Positions 1 through 13,000 of a DNA stretch of 64,000 nucleotides are shown here, in pieces. Made by a program: the position numbers and the translations under genes. Location of the stretch: contig WPIO01000354.1 of the NCBI GenBank assembly GCA_009760855.2, forward strand, positions 1 to 64,000, given 5' to 3'. Position 1 is the first letter of the stretch. Each line of letters opens with the position of its first letter. Origin of the DNA: Cristatella mucedo. Lineage: Eukaryota > Bryozoa > Phylactolaemata > Cristatellidae. The notes under the pieces were generated by a model. It had not been told where the DNA came from. It was given only the letters and a program-made list of their open reading frames with translations, and did not search any database.

Positions 1-1029
1 CACACTCTATAACGAGCAGTATCGAAGTGACTTTATATTCTGCAATCTGCCCGAAAACTCAAGCGAAATGAGTTATTCCAGTGCGATTGCCTAAAACAAG
101 GCCTGCACTGCTCTCCGAGCGACTGCATGACTTGACGGGTTGATTTAAAGTATCTAGATATTGTGCGATCTGCTGTGAACTCATGCAAGATAAGCTATTC
201 AAGTGTGAATGGCTTAATGCAAGGCGCCTCTCACTGCTACAAGTCATCACACGATATAAAGAGTAGTATCGAGGTGTCTTAATATTCAGCGATCTGCTGC
301 AAACTCAAGCGAAATGAGTTATACAAGTGCGATTGCCTAAAGCAAGGCCTGCACTAATCTCCAGGCGACTGCATGACTTGACGGGTTGATTTAAAGTATC
401 CAGATATTGTGCGATCTGCTGTGAACTCATGCAAAATAAGCTAATCAAGCGTTAATGGCCTCATGCAAGGTGCCGCAATCTGCAGCAAGTTATCACAGTA
501 TATGACGAGCTGTATCGAGGGTATCTTTCTGTTCCACGATCAGCTGCAAACCTTACCGAAATGAGTTATTCATGTGCAATTGCTTAAACCAAGGAGCTGC
601 ACTCTGCTGCAAGCTACCACACGCTGAGACGGGTCGATTTAAAGTATCTAGATATTGTGCGATCTGCTGGGATCTCATCCAAAGTAGGTTATTCGAGTGT
701 GAATGGCCTAATGCTAGGAGCCACACTCAGCAGCAAGCTATCGCAGGCTATAACGAGCAGTATCGAGATGTCTTTATATTCCGCGATCAGCTGCAAATTA
801 AACCGAAATGAGTTATTCAAGTGCGATTGCCTAAAGCAAGGAGCTGCATTATGCTGCAAACTACTGCACGCTATGGTGGGTAGATTTAAAGTATCTGGAT
901 ATTGTGCGATCTGCTGTGAACTCATGCAAGATAAGCTATTCAAGTGTGCATGGCTTAATGCAAGGCACCTCACACTGCAGCAAGTTATCACACGCTGTAA
1001 GGAGCAGTATCGAGGTGTCTTAATATTCT

Positions 1030-1152
1030 GCGATCTGCTGCAAACTCAAGCGAAATGAGTTATTCAAGTGTGAATGGCCTAATGCTAGGCGCCACACTCA
1101 GCAGCAAGCTATCACGGCTATTAAGAGCAGTATCAAGGTTTCTTTATGTTTA
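1030..1152. repeat. Chimeric B/A half-unit (123 bp)
   Basis: The half-unit opens as B (gcgatctgctgcaaactcaa, gaaatgagttattcaag) but switches after tattcaag to A sequence (tgtgaatggcctaatgctag). It lies between a normal A (906-1029) and a normal B (1153-1274). The interval between successive A starts is therefore 369 bp, exactly three 123-bp half-units, instead of 247. The same chimera is present at about 4960-5082 and, with insertions, at about 8793-8930. An unequal crossover between misaligned A and B halves at the shared tattcaagtg motif would produce it. Confidence 0.85.
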
Positions 1153-2929
1153 CCGATTTGCTGCAAACTCATGCAAAATTAGTTATTCAAGTGCGATTGC
1201 CTAAAGCAAGGCCTGAGCTAATCTCCGGGCGACAGCATGACTTCACGGGTTGATTTAAATTATCGAGATATAAGGCGATCTGCTGTGAAGTCATGCAAAA
1301 TAAGCTATTTAAGTCTGAATGGCCTAATGCGAGGCTCCACAATCTGCAGCAAGTTTTCACACGATATAACGAGCAGTATCGAGGTGTCTTTATATTCAGC
1401 GATCTTCTGCAAACTCATTCGAAATGTGTTTTTCAAGTGCGATTGCCTTAAGCAAAGCTGAGCACTCTGCTCCCAGCTCCTGCACGCTTCGACGGGTGGA
1501 TTTAAAGTATCTAGATATTGGGCAATCTCCTGCTATCTCATGCAAAATAGGTTATTCAAGTGAGAATGGCTTAATGCAAGGCACTACACTCCTCATCAAG
1601 TTATTACACGCCATATCGAGCAGTATTGAGGTGTCTTTACATTCTGCGATCTACTGCAAACTCATTCGAAAAGTGTTTTTTAAGGACGATTGCCCTAAGG
1701 AAGGCGCAGCACTCTGCTGCCAGCTCATGCAAGCTTCGACGGGTGGATTTAAAGTCTCCAGATATTGTGCGATCTGCTGTAAACTCATGCAAACAGAGTT
1801 ATTCAAGGGTGAATGGCCTAATGCAAGGCACTCCACTCTGCAGTAAGTTATCACACGGAATGAGGTGCAGTATCGAGGTATCTTTATGTTCCGCGATATG
1901 CCGCAAAATCAAGCAAAGTTCGTTATTCAAGCATGATTGCCTAAACCAAGGTGCAGCACTCTGCTGCTAGCTCCTGCATGCTTCGACGGTTAGATTTAAA
2001 GTAGCTAGATATTGTGCGATTTGCTGTGAACTCATGCAAAATAAGCTATTCAAGTGTGAATGGCTTAATGCAAAGCGCGGAACTCTGCAGCAACTTATTA
2101 CAGGCTATTACGAGCTCTAGTGAGGTGCCTTCATATTCAGCGATATGCTGCAAACGCAAGCGGAATGAGTTATCAAATTGCGATCGCCTAAAGCAAGGAG
2201 CTGCCCTCTGCTGCAAGCTTTTGCACGCTCTGACGGGTCGATTTAGAGTATCTAGATATTGTGCGATCTGCTGTGAACTTATGCAAAATAAGGTATTCAA
2301 GTGTAAATGGCCTAATGCAAGGCGCCGCAATCTGCAGCAAGTTATCACACGATATAACGAGCTGTATCGAGCTGTCTTTCTGTTCAGCGATCAGCTGCAA
2401 ACTTAATCGAAATGAGTTATTCATGTGCGATTGCTTAAACCAAGGAGCTGCACTCTGCTGCAAGCTACCACATGCTGAGACGGGTCAATTTAAAGTGTCT
2501 AGATATTGTGTGATCTGCTGCGATCTCATCCAAAGTAGGTTATTCAAGTGGGAATGGCCTAATGCTAGGCGCCGCACTCAGCAGCAAGCTATCACTGCTA
2601 TAAAGAGCAGTATTTAGGTGTCTTTATATTTACCGATTTGCTGCAAATTCAAGCAAAATGAGTTATTCAATTGCGATTGCCTAAAGCAAGGAGATGCATT
2701 TTAGTGCAAACAACAGCATGCCCCAGCGGATTGGTTAAAAGTATCTAGATATTGTGCGATCTGCTGGATTATCATGCAAGATAAGCTATTCAAGTGTGAA
2801 TGGCCTAATGCTAGGCGCCGCAATCTGCAGCAAGTTATCTCACGATATAACGAGCAGTATCGAGGTGTCTTTATATTCAGCGATCTTCTGCAAAGCAAAC
2901 TTTACCGAAATGTGATTTATTTAGGTGCG

Positions 2930-3085
2930 ATTGCCTAAACCAAGTAGTATCTGGACTCTGCTCATGCAAGATAAGCTATTCCAGTGTGAATGGCTTAATG
3001 CAAGGCGCCTCACTCTGCAGCATGTTATCACACTCTATAAAGAGCAGTATCAGCAAGCTACAGCACGCTTAGCACGCTTAGGGTT
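2930..3085. repeat. Scrambled insertion in domain I copy 1 (~110 bp extra)
   Basis: Copy 2 has a simple B half-unit here. In copy 1 the B sequence is broken after ccaagtagtatctggactct, and an A-type fragment (catgcaagataagctattcc to about gagcagtatca) is inserted before gcaagctacagcacgctta resumes. The end also carries a small duplication, cacgcttagcacgcttag. The inserted fragment resembles the A half-units of the same HOR, so the source is local. Confidence 0.8.
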
Positions 3086-3931
3086 GATTTAAAGTATCTA
3101 GATATTGTGCAAACTGCTGTGATCTCATGCAAAGTAAGTTATTTAAGTGTGAATGGCCTAATGCTAGTCACCCCACTCTGCAGCAAGCAATAGCACGCTA
3201 TAACGAGCAGTATCAAGATGTCGTTATATTCCGCGATCAGCTCCAAATTCAACCGAAATGAGTTATTCAAGTGCGATTGCCTGAAGCAAGGAGCTGCATT
3301 ATGCTGTAAACTACTACACGCTCTGGTGGGTTGATTTAAAGTATCTAGATATTGTGCGATCTGCTGTGAACTCATGCAAGATAAGCTATTCAAGTGTTAA
3401 TGGCTTAATGCAAGGCGCCTCACACTGCTGCAAGTTATCACACGCTATAACGAGCAGTATCGAGGTGTCTTAATATTCTGCGATCTGCTGCAAACTCAAG
3501 CGAAATGAGGTATTTAAGTGCGATTGCCTAACGCAAGGCCTGCACTAATCTCCGGGCGACTGCATGACTTGACGGGTTGATTTCAAGTATCTAGATATAG
3601 TCCGATCTGCTGTGAAGTCATGCAAAATAAGCTATTCAAGTGTGAATGGCCTAATGCGAGGCTTCGCAATCTGCAGCAAGTTATCACACGATATAACGAG
3701 CAGTATCGAGGTGTCTTTATATTCAGCGATCTTCTGCAAACTCAAGCGAAATGAATTATTCAAGTGCGATTGCCTGAATCTAGAAGCTGCATTATACTGC
3801 AAACTACTCCACGCTCTGGCGGGTTGATTTAAAGTATCTGGATATTGTGCGATCTGCTGTGAACTCATGCAAGATAAGCTATTCCAGTGTGAATGGCTTA
3901 ATGCAAGGCGCCTCACTCTGCAGCATGTTAT

Positions 3932-6900
3932 CACACTCTATAACGAGCAGTATCGAAGTGACTTTATATTCTGCAATCTGCCCGAAAACTCAAGCGAAAT
4001 GAGTTATTCCAGTGCGATTGCCTAAAACAAGGCCTGCACTGCTCTCCGAGCGACTGCATGACTTGACGGGTTGATTTAAAGTATCTAGATATTGTGCGAT
4101 CTGCTGTGAACTCATGCAAGATAAGCTATTCAAGTGTGAATGGCTTAATGCAAGGCGCCTCTCACTGCTACAAGTCATCACACGATATAAAGAGTAGTAT
4201 CGAGGTGTCTTAATATTCAGCGATCTGCTGCAAACTCAAGCGAAATGAGTTATACAAGTGCGATTGCCTAAAGCAAGGCCTGCACTAATCTCCAGGCGAC
4301 TGCATGACTTGACGGGTTGATTTAAAGTATCCAGATATTGTGCGATCTGCTGTGAACTCATGCAAAATAAGCTAATCAAGCGTTAATGGCCTCATGCAAG
4401 GTGCCGCAATCTGCAGCAAGTTATCACAGTATATGACGAGCTGTATCGAGGTATCTTTCTGTTCCACGATCAGCTGCAAACCTTACCGAAATGAGTTATT
4501 CATGTGCAATTGCTTAAACCAAGGAGCTGCACTCTGCTGCAAGCTACCACACGCTGAGACGGGTCGATTTAAAGTATCTAGATATTGTGCGATCTGCTGG
4601 GATCTCATCCAAAGTAGGTTATTCGAGTGTGAATGGCCTAATGCTAGGAGCCACACTCAGCAGCAAGCTATCGCAGGCTATAACGAGCAGTATCGAGATG
4701 TCTTTATATTCCGCGATCAGCTGCAAATTAAACCGAAATGAGTTATTCAAGTGCGATTGCCTAAAGCAAGGAGCTGCATTATGCTGCAAACTACTGCACG
4801 CTACGGTGGGTTGATTTAAAGTATCTAGATATTGTGCGATCTGCTGTGAACTCATGCAAGATAAGCTATTCAAGTGTGAATGGCTTAATGCAAGGCACCT
4901 CACACTGCAGCAAGTTATCACACGCTGTAAGGAGCAGTATCGAGGTGTCTTAATATTCTGCGATCTGCTGCAAACTCAAGCGAAATGAGTTATTCACGTG
5001 TGAATGGCCTAATGCTAGGCGCCACACTCAGCAGCAAGCTATCACGGCTATTAAGAGCAGTATCAAGGTTTCTTTATGTTTACCGATTCGCTGCAAACTC
5101 ATGCAAAATTAGTTATTCAAGTGCGATTGCCTAAAGCAAGGCCTGAGCTAATCTCCGGGCGACAGCATGACTTCACGGGTTGATTTAAATTATCGAGATA
5201 TAAGGCGATCTGCTGTGAAGTCATGCAAAATAAGCTATTTAAGTCTGAATGGCCTAATGCGAGGCTCCACAATCTGCAGCAAGTTTTCACACGATATAAC
5301 GAGCAGTATCGAGGTGTCTTTATATTCAGCGATCTTCTGCAAACTCATTCGAAATGTGTTTTTCAAGTGCGATTGCCTTAAGCAAAGCTGAGCACTCTGC
5401 TCCCAGCTCCTGCACGCTTCGACGGGTGGATTTAAAGTATCTAGATATTGGGCAATCTCCTGCTATCTCATGCAAAAAAGGTTATTCAAGTGAGAATGGC
5501 TTAATGCAAGGCACTACACTCCGCAGCAAGTTATCACACGCCATAACGAGCAGTTGTGGTGTCTTTACATTCCGCGATCTTCTGCAAACTCATTCAAAAT
5601 GTGTTTTTTCAGTACGATTGCCCTAAGCAAGGCACAGCACTCTGCTGCCAGCTCATGCAAGCTTCGACGGGTGGATTTAAAGTCTCTAGATATTATGCGA
5701 TCTTCTGTAAACTCATGCAAAAAGAGTTATTCAAGGGTGAATGGCTTAATGCAAGGCACTCCACTCTGCAGCAAGTTATCACACGGAATGAGGTGCAGTA
5801 TAGAGGTATCTTTATGTTCCGCAATATGCTGCAAAATCAAGCAAAGTTTGTTATTCAAGCGTGATTGCCCAAACCAAGGTGCAGCACTCTGCTGCTAGCT
5901 CCTGCATGCTTCGACGGTTGGATTTAAAGTAGCTAGATATTGTGCGATTTGCTGTGAACTCATGCAAAATAAGCTATTCAAGTGTGAATGGCCTAATGCA
6001 AAGCGCAGAACTCTGCAGCAACTTATTACAGGCTATTACGAGGTCTATTGAGGTGTCTTCATATTCAGCGATCTGCTGCAAACGCAAGCAGAATGAAATA
6101 TCAAATTGCGATTGCCTAAAGCAAGGAGCTGCACTCTGCTGCAAGCTACTGCACGCTGTGACGGGTCGATTTAAAGTATCTAGATATTGTGCGATCTGCT
6201 GTGAAGTCATGCAAAATAAGCTAATCAAGCGTGAATGGCCTTATGCAAGGCGCCGCAATCTGCAGCAAGTTATCACACGATATAACGAGCTGTATCGAGC
6301 TGTCTTTCTGTTCAGCGATCAGCTGCAAACTTAATCGAAATGAGTTATTCATGTGCGATTGCTTAAACCAAGGAGCTGCACTCTGCTGCAAGCTACCACA
6401 TGCTGAGACGGGTCAATTTAAAGTGTCTAGATATTGTGTGATCTGCTGCGATCTCATCCAAAGTAGGTTATTCAAGTGGGAATGGCCTAATGCTAGGCGC
6501 CGCACTCAGCAGCAAGCTATCACTGCTATAAAGAGCAGTATTTAGGTGTCTTTATATTTACCGATTTGCTGCAAATTCAAGCAAAATGAGTTATTCAATT
6601 GCGATTGCCTAAAGCAAGGAGATGCATTTTAGTGCAAACAACAGCATGCCCCAGCGGATTGGTTAAAAGTATCTAGATATTGTGCGATCTGCTGGATTAT
6701 CATGCAAGATAAGCTATTCAAGTGTGAATGGCTTAATGCAAGGCGCCTCACTCTGCAGCATGTTATCACACTCTATAACGAGCAGTATCGAAGTGACTTT
6801 ATATTCTGCGATCTGCAGCAAACTTAACCGAAATGTGTTATTTAGGTGCGATTGCCAAACCAAGTAGCTGGACTCTGCTGCAAGCTACAGCACGCTTAGT

Positions 6901-7752
6901 AGGGTTGATTTAAAGTATCTAGATATTGTGCAAACTGCTGTGATCTCATGCAAAGTAAGTTATTTAAGTGTGAATGGCCTAATGCTAGTCACCCCACTCT
7001 GCAGCAAGCAATAGCACGCTATAACGAGCAGTATCAAGATGTCGTTATATTCCGCGATCAGCTCCAAATTCAACCGAAATGAGTTATTCAAGTGCGATTG
7101 CCTGAAGCAAGGAGCTGCATTATGCTGTAAACTACTACACGCTCTGGTGGGTTGATTTAAAGTATCTAGATATTGTGCGATCTGCTGTGAACTCATGCAA
7201 GATAAGCTATTCAAGTGTGAATGGCTTAATGCAAGGCGCCTCACACTGCTGCAAGTTATCACACGCTATAACGAGCAGTATCGAGGTGTCTTAATATTCT
7301 GCGATCTGCTGCAAACTCAAGCGAAATGAGGTATTTAAGTGCGATTGCCTAACGCAAGGCCTGCACTAATCTCCGGGCGACTGCATGACTTGACGGGTTG
7401 ATTTCAAGTATCTAGATATAGTCCGATCTGCTGTGAAGTCATGCAAAATAAGCTATTCAAGTGTGAATGGCCTAATGCTAGGCGCCGCAATCTGCAGCAA
7501 GTTATCACACGATATAACGAGCAGTATCGAGGTGTCTTTATATTCAGCGATCTTCTGCAAACTCAAGCGAAATGAATTATTCAAGTGCGATTGCCTGAAT
7601 CTAGAAGCTGCATTATACTGCAAACTACTCCACGCTCTGGCGGGTTGATTTAAAGTATCTGGATATTGTGCGATCTGCTGTGAACTCATGCAAGATAAGC
7701 TATTCCAGTGTGAATGGCTTAATGCAAGGCGCCTCACTCTGCAGCATGTTAT
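3932..7752. repeat. Domain I long HOR, copy 2 (3,821 bp)
   Basis: This copy begins at the recurrence of the window's first bases, and the next copy starts 3,821 bp later (equivalent points 3990 and 7811). The length is close to 31 half-units, an odd number, as expected if one chimeric half-unit breaks the usual A-B pairing. It lacks the ~110-bp insertion of copy 1: the equivalent of copy 1 2930-3085 reads simply through ccaagtagctggactctgct at about 6870. It is probably nearer to the ancestral form of this HOR. Confidence 0.9.
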
Positions 7753-10040
7753 CACACTCTATAACGAGCAGTATCGAAGTGACTTTATATTCTGCAATCT
7801 GCCCGAAAACTCAAGCGAAATGAGTTATTCCAGTGCGATTGCCTAAAACAAGGCCTGCACTGCTCTCCGAGCGACTGCATGACTTAACGTGTTGATTTAA
7901 AGTATCTAGATATTGTGCGATCTGCTGTGAACTCATGCAAGATAAGCTATTCAAGTGTGAATGGCTTAATGCAAGGCGCCTCTCACTGCTACAAGTCATC
8001 ACACGATATAAAGAGTAGTATCGAGGTGTCTTAATATTCAGCGATCTGCTGCAAACTCAAGCGAAATGAGTTATACAAGTGCGATTGCCTAAAGCAAGGC
8101 CTGCACTAATCTCCAGGCGACTGCATGACTATTGTGACGGGTTGATTTAAAGTATCCAGATATTGTGCGATCTGCTGTGAACTCATGAAAGATAAAAATA
8201 AGCTAATCAAGCGTTAATGGCCTCATGCAAGGTGCCGCAATCTGCAGCAAGTTATCACAGTATATGACGAGCTGTATCGAGGTATCTTTCTGTTCCACGA
8301 TCAGCTGCAAAACCTTACCGAAATGAGTTATTCATGTGCAATTGCTTAAACCAAGGAGCTGCACTCTGCTGCAAGCTACCACACGCTGAGACGGGTCGAT
8401 TTAAAGTATCTAGATATTGTGCGATCTGCTGGGATCTCATCCAAAGTAGGTTATTCGAGTGTGAATGGCCTAATGCTAGGAGCCACACTCAGCAGCAAGC
8501 TATCGCAGGCTATAACGAGCAGTATCGAGATGTCTTTATATTCCGCGATCAGCTGCAAACTCAACCGAAATGAGTTATTCAAGTGCGATTGCCTAAAGCA
8601 AGGAGCTGCATTATGCTGCAAACTACTGCACGCTACGGTGGGTTGATTTAAAGTATCTAGATATTGTGCGATCTGCTGTGAACTCATGCAAAGATAAGCT
8701 ATTCAAGTGTGAATGGCTTAATGCAAGGCACCTCACACTGCAGCAAGTTATCACACGCTGTAAGGAGCAGTATCGAGGTGTCTTAATATTCTGCGATCTG
8801 CTGCAAACTCAAGCGAGTTTTTTCAGTGAGTTATTTCATGCGTGTGAATGGCCTAGCTCATGCTAGGCGCCACACTCAGCAGCAAGCTATCACGGCTATT
8901 AAGAGCATGTATCAAGGTTTCTTTATGTTACCGATTCGCTGCAAACTCATGCAAAATTATCTTTATTCAAGTGCGATTGCCTAAAGCAAGGCCTGAGCTA
9001 ATCAAGCGGGCGACAGCATGACTTCACGGGTTGCTGCTTTCCTGCATGCTTCGAGATATCGATTTAAAGTAGCTAGATATTGTGCGATCTGCCGTGAACT
9101 CATGCAAAATAACCTATTCAATTGTGAATGGCTTAATGCAAAGCCCAGAACTCTGCCCCAAGTTATCACAAGCTATGAGGATGAGTATCAAGGTGTGTTT
9201 ATGTTCAGCGATCTGCTGCAAAATCAAGCAAAATGCGTTTTTCATGTGCGATTGCCTAAAGCAAAGCTGAGCACTCTGCTGCCAGCTCCTGCACGCTTCG
9301 ACGGGTGGATTTAAAGTATCTAGATATTGGGCAATCTCCTGCTATCTAATGAAAAATAGGTTATTCAAGTGAGAATGGCCTAATGCAAGGCACCACACTC
9401 TGCAGCAAGCAATCGCACGCAATAACGAGCAGTATCGAGATGTCTTTATATTCCGCGATCAGCTGCAAATTCAACCGAAATGAGTTATTCAAGTGCGATT
9501 GCCTGAAGCAAGGAGCTGCATTATGCTGCAAACTACTACACGCTCTGGTGGGTTGATTTAAAGTATCTAGATATTGTGCGATCTGCTGTGAACTCATGCA
9601 AGATAAGCTATTCAAGTGTGAATGGCTTAATGCAAGGCGCCTCACACTGCTGCAAGTTATCACACGCTAAAACGAGCAGTATCGAGGTGTCTTAATATTC
9701 TGCGATCTGCTGCAAACTCAAGCGAAATGAGGTATTTAAGTGCGATTGCCTAAAGCAAGGCCTGCACTAATCTCCGGGCGACTGCATGACTTGACGGGTT
9801 GATTTGAAGTATCTAGATATTGTGCGATCTACTGTGAACTCATGCGAAATAAGCTAATCAAGTGTTAATGGCTTAACCCAAAGCCCAGTACTCTGCAGCA
9901 AGTTATCAACAGCTATTACGAGCTCTATTGAGGTGTCTTTATATTCAGTGATCTGCTGCAAACGCAAGCGAAATGAAATATTCAAGTGCGGTTGCCTGAA
10001 GCAAGGAGCTGCATCATGCTGCAAACTACTCCAAGCTCTG
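7753..10040. repeat. Domain I long HOR, copy 3, rearranged and truncated
   Basis: It follows copy 2 closely up to about 8110, then gathers many small insertions (for example near 8128, 8185, 8310, 8690, 8815-8835, 8863, 8907 and 8960). At about 9032 it jumps from the part equivalent to copy 2 ~5185 to the part equivalent to ~5905, losing roughly three monomers; the joint reads cacgggttgctgctttcctg. The stretch 9250-9360 then resembles copy 2 5380-5500, and 9395-9790 resembles 6990-7400. The unit is therefore a mosaic. The right edge, where domain I character fades, is approximate. Confidence 0.8.
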
Positions 10041-13000
10041 GCTGGTTGATTTAAAGTATCTAGATATTGTGCGATCTGCTATGAACTCATGTAAGATAAG
10101 CTATTCAAGTGTGAATGGCTTGATGCAAGTTTCCGCACTCCCCAGCAAGTCATCACACGATATAACGAGTAGTAGCAAGGTGTCTTTATATTCCCCAATC
10201 TGCTGCAAACACAAGCGAAATAAGTTATTCAAGTGCGATTGCCTAAAGCAAGGCCTGCACTCTGCTCCGAGCGACAGCATGCTTAGACCGGTTGATTTTA
10301 AGTATCTAGATATTGTGCGATCTGCTGTGAACTCTTGGAAGATAAGCTATTCAAGTGTGAATGGCCTAATGCAAGGCTCAGCAATCTGCAGCAAGTTATC
10401 ACACGATATAACGAGCAGTATCGAGGTGTCTTCATATTCTGCCATCTGCTGCGAACTCAAGCGAAATAAGTTATTCAAGTGCGATTGGGCAAAGCAAGGC
10501 CTGCACTCCTCTCCGAGCGACTGCATGAATTGACGGGTTGATTTTAAGTATCTAGATATTGTGCAATCTGCTGTGACGTCCTGCAAAGTAGGTTATTCAC
10601 GAGTGAACTACCTAATGCTAGGCGCTGCACTCTGCAGCAAGTCATCACACGATATAACGATTAGAATCGAGGTGACTTAATATTCAGCGATCTGCTGCGA
10701 ACTCAAGCGAAATGAGTTATTCCAGTGCGATTGCCTAAAGCAAGGCCTGCACTCCTCTTTGAGCGACTGCATGACTTAACGGGTTGATTTAAAGTATCTA
10801 GATATTGTGCGATCTGCTGTGACCTCTTGGAAGATAAGCTATTCAAGTGTAAATGGCCTAATGCTAGGAGCCGCACTCTGCAGCAAGTTATCACACGCTA
10901 AAACGAACAGTATCGAGGTGTCTTTAAATTCCGCGATCTGCTGCAAACTCAATCTAAATAAGTTATTCAAGTGCGATATCCTAGAGCAAGGCCTGCACTC
11001 CTCTCCAAGCGACTGCATGACTTGACGGGTTGATTTAAAGTATCTAGATATTGTGTGATCTGCTGCGATCTCATGCAAAGTGGGTTATTCAAGTGTGAAT
11101 GGCTTAATGCAAGGCGCCCCACTCTGCAATAAGTTATCACATGCTATAACGAGCAGTATCGAAGTGTCTTTATATTCTGCGATCTGCCTGCAAACTCAAG
11201 CGAAATGAGTTATACTAGTGCGATTGCCTAAAACAAGGCCTGCACTGCTATCTGAGCGATTGCATGACATGACGGGTTGATTTAAAGTATCTAGATATTG
11301 TGCGATCTGCTGTAGACTAGTGCAAAATCAGCTATTCAAGTGGGAATGGCTTAATGCAAGAATCAGCACTCTACAGCAAGTCATCACACGATATAACGAG
11401 TAGTATCAAGGTGTCTTAATATTCAGCGATCTGCTGCGAACTCAAGCGAAATCAGTTATTCAAGTGCGATTGCCTGAAGCAAGGCGCTGCATTATGCTGC
11501 AAACTACTGCACACACTGGTGGGTTGATTTAAAGTATCTAGATATTGTGCGATCTGCTGTAGACTAATGCAAAATAAGCTGTTCAAGAGTGAATGGCTAA
11601 ATGCAAGGATCAGCACTCTGCAACAAGTCATAACACGATATAACAAGTAGTATCGAGTTGTCTTAATATTCAGCCATCTGCTGCTAACTCAAGCGAAATA
11701 AGTTATTCAAGTGCGTTTGCCTAAACCAAGGAGCTGCACTCTGCTTCAAGCTACCGCACGGTTAGACGGGTTGATTTAAAAGTATCTAGATATTGTGCAA
11801 TCTGCTGCGATCTCATGCAAAGTAGGTTATTCAAGTGTAAATGGCTTAATGCAAAGCGCCGCACTCTGCAGCAAGCTATCGCTCACTATAACGAGCAGTA
11901 TCGAAGCGTCTTTATATTCTGCGATCTGCCCGCAAACTCCAGCGAAATGAGTTATTCTAGTGCGATTGCCTAAAGCAAGGAGCTGCACTCGGCTGTTAGC
12001 TACTGCACGCTCTGGAGGGTTGATTTCAAGTATCTAGATATTGTGCGATCTGCTGTGAAGTCCTGCAAAGTAGGTTATTCACGAGTGAACTACCTAATGC
12101 TAGGTGCTGCACTCTGCAGCAAGTCATCACACGATATAACGAGTAGTATCGAGGTGACTTAATATTCAGCGATCTGCTGCGAACTCAACGAAATGACTTA
12201 TTCAAGTGCAATTGCATAAAGCAAGGAGCTGCACTTTGCTGTTAGCTACTGCACGCTCTGGAGGGTTGATTTTAAGTAACTAGATATTGTGCGATCTGCT
12301 GTGAACTCATGCAAGATAAGCTATTCAAGTGTGAATGGCCTAATGCTAGGCGCCACAATCTGCAGCAAGTTATCACACGTTAGAACGAGCAGTATCGGGG
12401 TGTCTTTATATCCAGCGATCCGCAGCAAACTTTACCGAAATGTGGTATTCATGTGCGATTGCCTAAAGCAAGGAGCTGCACTCTGCTGCAAACTACTCAC
12501 GCTCTGGCGGGTTTAATTAAAGAATCTAGAAACTGTGCAATCTGCTGTGAACTCATGCAAGATAAGCTATGTAAGTGTGAATGGCCTAATGCAAGGCGCC
12601 TCACTCTGCAGCAAGTTGTCATACATATAACGAGCATTATCGAGGTGTCTTCATATTCTGCCATCTGCTGCAAACTCAAGCGAAATAAGTTATTCAAGTG
12701 CGATTGCCTAAAGCAAGGCCTGCACTCCTCTCCGAGCGACTGCATGAATTGACGGGTTGATTTTAAGTATCTAGATATTGTGCAATCTGCTGTGAAGTCC
12801 TGCAAAGTAGGTTGTTCACGAGAGAACTACCTAATGCTAGGCGCTGTAATCTGCAGCAAGTCATCACACGATATAACGAGTAGTATCGAGGTGACTTAAT
12901 ATTCAGCGATCTTCTGCGAACTCAAGCGAAATGAGTTATTCCAGTGCGATTGCCTAAAGCAAGGCCTGCTCTCCTCTCAGAGCGACTGCATGACTTGACG

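Larger units (their letters stand above)
1..3931. repeat. Domain I long HOR, copy 1 (3,931 bp)
   Basis: The segment starting cacactctataacgagcagt recurs at 3932, giving a period of 3,931 bp (about 32 half-units). Long stretches match copy 2 almost base for base, for example 1-1500 against 3932-5430. Copy 1 carries an extra ~110 bp of scrambled sequence at about 2930-3085 that copies 2 and 3 lack. It also has a locally diverged patch around 1570-1700. One half-unit at 1030-1152 is a B/A chimera, so the A-B alternation is out of phase here. Confidence 0.92.

Noticed and set aside
59-250. Many short (60-140 codon) frames on both strands beginning MMTCC/MITCC or MRSAV
   Set aside because: They recur at monomer or HOR spacing on both strands and are simple translations of the repeat. 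I treat none of them as coding.
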